A DNA stretch of 64,000 nucleotides from JAOUGY01 sp963825585 (GTDB lineage: Bacteria > Actinomycetota > Acidimicrobiia > Spongiisociales > ZC4RG35): assembly GCA_963825585.1 (NCBI GenBank), contig CAWGTX010000006.1:186001-250000 (forward strand), read 5' to 3'. Made by a program: the position numbers and the translations under genes. Shown here in pieces: positions 59,230 to 64,000 of this stretch. The notes beneath the pieces were generated by a model, which saw nothing but the letters and a program-made list of their open reading frames with translations, had not been told where the DNA came from and searched no databases. The first letter of the stretch is position 1; each line of letters opens with the position of its first letter.

Positions 59230-61624
59230 ATGAGGATCTCTTTGCGATGGCTGGCCGACTACATCGATCTGCCGACCCAGGACGTCGGCGAGATCCGCAC
59301 GGCTCTCGCCTCGCTCGGTCACGAGGTCGAGGGCGTCGAGATCCTCGGCGCAGATTGGGCGGGGGTGGTGGTAGCCGAGGTGCTCACCGTGGATCCACAT
59401 CCCAACGCCGACAAGGTCCGGCTGTGCACGGTCACCACCGGTGGTGAGCCGATGGCGGTGGTGTGCGGGGCGTGGAACTTCGAGGCGGGCGCGATCGTTC
59501 CCTTCGCCGTGCCGGGCGCCGTCCTGCCGGGGGGATTCGAGATCGGCCGGCGTGAGATCCGCGGCGTCCAGTCCAACGGGATGATCTGCTCGGAGCGGGA
59601 GCTCGGTCTGGGCGACGATCACGCCGGGATCCTGGTGCTCGAGCCCGACGCTCCGGTGGGCGTCGACTTCACCGAGTACATCGAGTTGCCCGACGTGGTG
59701 TTCGACCTCGCCATCACCCCCAACCGCCCCGACGCCATGTCGATGATCGGCATCGCCCGGGACCTGGGAGCCTTCTACGGCGTCCCGTACCGGATGCCTT
59801 CCCTCGACACGGCCACGGTGGCGGGCTCGCCATCGACCGCCGTGAGTATCGAGGATCCGTCGGGCGTGTCTCCGTTTCACCGGCCGGGAGGTTCGCGGTA
59901 TCACCGTGCGGCCATCCCCGCTGTGGATGCGCCGCAGGCTCCGCGCCGCCGGCATGCGCCCGATCTCCAATGCGGTCGATGTCACGAACTACGTGATGCT
60001 CGAGTTGGGTCATCCGCTGCACGCCTTCGACGTCGACCGCATCGCCGGAGACCGCCTGGTGGTCCGCAGGGCGGTTGCCGGTGAGAAACTCGTCACACTC
60101 GACGACACGGAACGGACGCTTTCAGCCGATGATCTCGTGATCGCCGACGACTCCGGGCCGACATCGATGGCCGGCACCATGGGGGGAGCCTCCAGCGAGG
60201 TGGATGACACCACCGACCGGGTGTTCATGGAGGCCGCCACGTGGGATCCGCCCACCATCATGTGGATGTCACGCCGCCATCTGCTCCCCTCCGAGGCCTC
60301 GAAACGGTTCGAACGCGGCGTCGATCCGATGCTTCCGCTCACCGCTTCCACGCGCGCCTGCAAGCTGCTGGTCGAGATCGGTGGTGGGGAACTGCTCGAT
60401 GGCGTGCTCGACGAGGTGGCGGTCGAACCACGCATCCTCGAGCTGTCACTCCCGGTGTCCGAGGTGGCCAGGACGTTGGGAGGAGGATTCGACTCCCAAC
60501 GGATCACCAGTCTGTTGACCTCGATCGAGATGGACGTCTCAGGTGACGATCCGCTGGCTGTGAAGGTGCCGAGCTTCCGACCGGACATCACCCGGCCGAT
60601 CGACTTGACCGAGGAGCTGGCTCGTCTCGCCGGGTACGACAGCTTCGGTGACACGGTCCCCACCGGCCCCGCGGGCGGACTGACCGTGGATCAGCGCAGG
60701 ACCCGCGCCCTTCGGGCTGCGCTCCGAGGTGCCGGCCTCTCGCAGGCGGTGCACCTCAGTTTCATAGGCGCCGACGATCTCGACGCGTTCGCCTATCCGG
60801 CCGACCATGAGGCCCGGGCCGTGGTGACCGTGCTCAATCCGCTCCGCGAGGAGGAGTCGAAGCTGCGGACGTCGCTGCTGCCCGGGTTGCTCTCGTCGCT
60901 CCGCTACAACCGGGCGCATGGCTCGCGCTCGGTGGCCCTGTTCGAGACGGGCAAGGTCTTCTTCGCTCGACCTGATGCCGGTGACGTCCGAATTCCGGAC
61001 CAACCCGATCGGGTGGCGTTCGCAGTCTCGGGCCGGTTCGGTCCACTCGAACTCGACGGCTCGGCCCGCCCCGCCGATGTGTTCACGGCGACGGCGCTGT
61101 GGAGGGTGATCGCTCGTTCACTTCAACTGCCCGATGCGGCGTTGCGCCCGGTTTCCAGGCCCGGGTTCCATCCGGGCCGGTGTGCCGAGGTCCTGGTTGG
61201 CGACGTGGTCGTGGGCGTGGTGGGGGAGATCCATCCCAACACATCGGCGGCCTACGACCTGGACGGCAGGGTCGCCGCCGGTGAGCTCGATCTCGCCCCG
61301 CTCGTCGTCGCCTCACCCACACCCCTTCTCGTGACGCCCAGCACCTTCCCGCCCGTCGAGTTCGATCTCGCCTTCCTGGTTGCCAACGAGGTGTCCGCCT
61401 CGCGACTCGTCGAAGTCACCAGGGCCGGCGGGGGAGAGGTGGTGGTCTCCGCCAGGGTGTTCGACGAGTACAGCGGACGCGACGACGGCCGCAAGAGCCT
61501 GGCGGTTCGCTACGAACTGCGTGCGCTCGACCGGACGCTCACCAGTGACGAAGTGGCCCCGATCCGGCGGTCGATGGTGGATGCTGCCGTAGCGATCGGT
61601 GCCGAGCTGCGAGGCGAACTGTGA
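59230..61624 (+). CDS. pheT: Phenylalanyl-tRNA synthetase beta subunit, interrupted by a one-base frameshift
   Basis: tRNA-binding and editing half. Frame one (from 59230) covers MRISLRWLADYIDLP, the EMAP-like tRNA-binding domain (VDPHPNADKVRLCTV) and B3 start, then loses homology after EDPSGVSP. Frame two (to 61624) carries FTGREVRGITVRPSPLWMRRRL, the B3/4 editing domain, B5 and the FDX-ACB end (YELRALDRTLTSDEV). Removing one T from TTT at 59875-59877 joins them as SPFTGREVRG and gives 797 residues, a normal length. It is the only copy in view, so error or +1 recoding is more likely than loss. The stop overlaps argF. Confidence 0.85.
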
Positions 61625-62511
61625 GCCTGCTGGCGATCGCCGACATCACCACCGATCGCTTGGCGGAGGTTCTCGACCTCGGGCGGCGGGTGAAGGCGGA
61701 CCCGGACTGGTACCGAACCGCTCTGGCGGGTCGATCCATCGGCTTGTTCTTCCAGAAGCAATCGTTGCGGACGTGGGTCAGCTGTGATGTCGCTGCGATC
61801 CAATTGGGTATTCACCCCATCGTCATCCGCAACGATCAGACCGGGATGGGCTCACGGGAGACTCCCGAGGATGTCGGCAGGGTCCTCGACCGCTACCTCG
61901 ATCTGTTGGCCATGCGGGTGTTCGACCATTCCGACCTCGTCGCGATCGACGCCGTGACGTCGGTGCCGGTGGTCAATCTTCTCTCCGATGTAGAGCATCC
62001 GTGTCAGGCGGTGGCCGACATCATGACGCTGGCCGAACATCGCGACCCGCGAGGGGCGACGCTCGCCTACGTCGGTGACGGCAACAACGTCTGTCACTCG
62101 CTCATGATGGCTGCGGTCATGGCCGGCGCCGCGGTGCGGGTGGCAGCGCCCGCCGGTTATGAACCCGAGACGGCGGTCGTGGAGGCGGCCCGGCGGCACG
62201 GCGAGGTCATCGTCACCGACGATCCGTCCGCAGCCGTGGCCGGAGCCGACGCCGTCTACACCGATGTGTGGGCGTCTATGGGACAGGAGGAGGAGGCGGC
62301 ACTCAGGCGACGGCATTTCGGCGGCTTCCAGGTCGATGAGGCCTTGTTCGCCAGGGCGGCCGACGACGCGGTGTTCCTGCATTGCCTGCCGGCGCACCGC
62401 GGTGAAGAGGTGTCGCACGAGGTGATGGAGCACCCCCGGTCGCGGGTCTTCGACCAGGCCGAGAACCGCCTGCACGCCTTCAAAGCAATCCTCCTCGCCG
62501 AGCTGGGGTGA
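61621..62511 (+). CDS. argF: Ornithine carbamoyltransferase-like protein with altered carbamoyl phosphate loop
   Basis: Transcarbamylase fold, 296 residues. HPCQAVADIMTL, DVWASMGQE and HCLPAHRGEEV match ornithine transcarbamylase. The phosphate loop, normally STRTR, is SLRTW (residues 48-52) within FFQKQSLRTWVSCDV, so the second arginine is missing while the first is kept; compare STRTR in pyrB of this window. SLRT also occurs in acetyl- or succinyl-ornithine transcarbamylases, so the substrate may differ. GTG start overlaps pheT. Other arg genes usual here are absent. Confidence 0.8.
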   Translation: MSLLAIADITTDRLAEVLDLGRRVKADPDWYRTALAGRSIGLFFQKQSLRTWVSCDVAAIQLGIHPIVIRNDQTGMGSRETPEDVGRVLDRYLDLLAMRVFDHSDLVAIDAVTSVPVVNLLSDVEHPCQAVADIMTLAEHRDPRGATLAYVGDGNNVCHSLMMAAVMAGAAVRVAAPAGYEPETAVVEAARRHGEVIVTDDPSAAVAGADAVYTDVWASMGQEEEAALRRRHFGGFQVDEALFARAADDAVFLHCLPAHRGEEVSHEVMEHPRSRVFDQAENRLHAFKAILLAELG

Positions 62512-63062
62512 TCGACCGGGCCGTGCTCGAGGACCATCCGGCCGAGGTGGCCCCACGGCTGCTCGGATGGCGCCTCGTCAGTGAGTGCCAGGGTGCAACG
62601 ACGTCGCTGGTGATCGCCGAGGTCGAGGCCTACGCAGCAGACGACCCGGCCAGTCACTCCCTTCGGGGGGAGACGGCGAGGAACGCCTCCATGTTCCGTC
62701 GGGCCGGGACACTGTACGTGTACCGCTCGTACGGCATCCACTGGTGCGCCAACGTGGCCACGGGGCCGGTCGGTCACGGTGCCGCCGTGTTGATTCGTGG
62801 TGGTGTGCCGGTGGTCGGAGCCGATGTCATGGCATCGAGGCGGGGGCGCCCCGATCGTCTGGCGGATGGGCCCGGCAAGCTTTGTCAGTCGCTGGCGATC
62901 GACGGCTCCCACGACGGCCTCGATCTGCTCGGCGGTCACTCCGTGCGGTTGGAGCCTGGGCCGCCCCCTTCGGGATACGCGACGACCCCTCGGATCGGGA
63001 TCAGCCGGGCGACGGACCGCCCGTGGAGATTCGTGGCCGTGAGGGAGCTGCCTGCGACCTAA
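62508..63062 (+). CDS. mpg: 3-methyladenine DNA glycosylase (AAG/MPG family)
   Basis: Removes alkylated purines. The 184-residue protein has APRLLGWRLVSE, the catalytic glutamate in AEVEAYAADDPASHS, LYVYRSYGIHWCANV and DGPGKLCQSLAID, all family blocks. GTG start overlaps the argF stop (GTGA). It precedes tyrS, as in mycobacteria. Confidence 0.92.
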   Translation: MIDRAVLEDHPAEVAPRLLGWRLVSECQGATTSLVIAEVEAYAADDPASHSLRGETARNASMFRRAGTLYVYRSYGIHWCANVATGPVGHGAAVLIRGGVPVVGADVMASRRGRPDRLADGPGKLCQSLAIDGSHDGLDLLGGHSVRLEPGPPPSGYATTPRIGISRATDRPWRFVAVRELPAT

Positions 63063-63076
63063 TCTGGTCCACAGTC

Positions 63077-64000
63077 ATGTCCGCACTTCAATCACAACTC
63101 GAGTTGCTCATGCGCGGTGTCGACGTGGTCAAGCCTCCCGAGGCCCTGGCCGACAAGCTCGCCACCGGTAGACCTCTCCGCGTCAAGCTCGGCCTCGATC
63201 CGACCGCACCGGCGGTCACGCTCGGTTGGGCGGTGGTGCTTCGCAAGCTCCGGCACTTCCAGGAGGCCGGGCACACGGCCGTCCTGATCGTCGGTGACTT
63301 CACGGCCCAGGTAGGCGACCCATCCGGGAAGAGCGAGACCCGCAAGCGGCTCACCCATGACGCGGTGATGGGATACGCCGAGTCGGTCCTCACCCAGTTC
63401 CGCAAGGTTCTCCTGCCCGAGCCCCTCGAGATCCGGTACAACTCCGAGTGGCTCGCCTCCTTCGACATGGGGGAGGTGCTGGAGCTCACGTCCAAGGTGA
63501 CCGTCGCCCAGATGCTCGAGCGGGGAGATTTCGCCCAGCGCTTCGAGAAGAACACGCCCATATCGGTGATGGAGTTCATGTACCCGCTCCTCCAGGGGTA
63601 CGACTCGGTGGCGGTGCAGGCCGATGTCGAACTGGGGGGCAGCGACCAGCTGTGGAACCTGATGATGGGGCGGGTCATCCAGGAGCGCTATGGGATGGCA
63701 CCACAGGTCGCGATGACGATGCCGCTCCTGCTGGGCACAGACGGGGTCCACAAGATGTCGCAATCACTGGGCAACTACATCGGTGTCGATGACTCGCCAG
63801 AGGACATCTTCGGCAGGACCATGTCGATTCCTGACGAGCTCATGGCCCAGTGGTATCTGCTGGCGGCGGACACCCACCCGGACGAGGTGGCCGCCATCTC
63901 GTCGCGGCTGGCGGATGGGAGCGCCCACCCTGGCATCGTCAAACGTGACCTGGCACGCCGGATCGTCGCTCTGTACTGGGACGATCCTGCCGCCTTGGCG
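63077..64000 (+). CDS. tyrS: Tyrosyl-tRNA synthetase, 3' end cut by window edge
   Basis: Class I synthetase; 308 codons are present and the C-terminal RNA-binding part is missing. It has the tyrosine-site LGLDPTAPAV, VGDFTAQVGDPSGKS, EFMYPLLQGYDSV and LGGSDQLWNL. The HIGH signature is TLGW (residues 48-51), so both histidines are replaced, and KMSKS is KMSQS (226-230). Fold and other blocks are intact, so this appears to be a divergent TyrRS subtype. The start ATG 63077 is 14 bp after mpg; TAATCT (63060-63065) may be its -10. Confidence 0.93.
   Translation, partial: MSALQSQLELLMRGVDVVKPPEALADKLATGRPLRVKLGLDPTAPAVTLGWAVVLRKLRHFQEAGHTAVLIVGDFTAQVGDPSGKSETRKRLTHDAVMGYAESVLTQFRKVLLPEPLEIRYNSEWLASFDMGEVLELTSKVTVAQMLERGDFAQRFEKNTPISVMEFMYPLLQGYDSVAVQADVELGGSDQLWNLMMGRVIQERYGMAPQVAMTMPLLLGTDGVHKMSQSLGNYIGVDDSPEDIFGRTMSIPDELMAQWYLLAADTHPDEVAAISSRLADGSAHPGIVKRDLARRIVALYWDDPAALA

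Overview
The window is one contiguous stretch of a high-GC actinobacterial chromosome. Several features argue for a deep-branching actinobacterium, probably class Acidimicrobiia: actinobacterial-type integration host factor (mihF), a PriA without helicase motifs, an HNH endonuclease with a DUF222 domain, GTG/TTG starts, ATGA/GTGA stop-start overlaps and TANNNT boxes directly before start codons. The class assignment is inference from content; no rRNA is present.

Almost all genes are on the plus strand and are core housekeeping genes. 1-11 kb: a partial ornithine cyclodeaminase-family gene (minus), ruvCAB, queA-tgt, yajC-secD-secF, apt-relA. 11-24 kb: an MBL-fold hydrolase, hisS, aspS (one-base frameshift), a membrane protein, rarA, a sugar dehydrogenase-like lipoprotein, a thioesterase, DUF222-HNH, alaS, ruvX. 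24-32 kb: mltG, aroE, a DUF4388 protein, an orphan prepilin peptidase, aroC-aroK-aroB, efp, nusB. 33.7-44 kb: the pyrimidine operon pyrR-pyrB-pyrC-carA-carB-pyrD-pyrF with mihF, gmk and a DUF3224 gene, preceded by a PyrR-binding RNA element and a probable coupled leader peptide. 45-56 kb: rpoZ, coaBC, metK, priA, def-fmt-rpe, a REC-GGDEF protein, ribD-ribE-ribBA-ribH. 56-64 kb: infC-rpmI-rplT behind a leader with an intrinsic terminator, an rRNA methyltransferase, pheS-pheT (pheT frameshifted), an atypical argF, mpg and a truncated tyrS.

The unusual part is the non-coding DNA. Two large repeat arrays (32.2-33.7 kb and 44.05-44.9 kb) lie in opposite orientation at either end of the pyrimidine operon. 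Both are built from a unit of about 120 bp with a G6/C6 hairpin core, and single units from the two arrays match at 107 of 108 positions. Many other gaps (11.97, 12.12, 20.9, 41.0, 44.06, 49.3, 59.15 kb) carry tandem 7-bp repeats of related sequence, often as inverted pairs before a start codon. The same heptads are inserted inside the large arrays, so the two repeat classes are linked. I know of no described function for them.

Regulation that can be read from the sequence: a LexA-like SOS box at ruvC, the PyrR element at pyrR, a rare ATC start plus terminator at infC, and a recurring -10 box 6-8 nt before start codons that suggests leaderless mRNAs.
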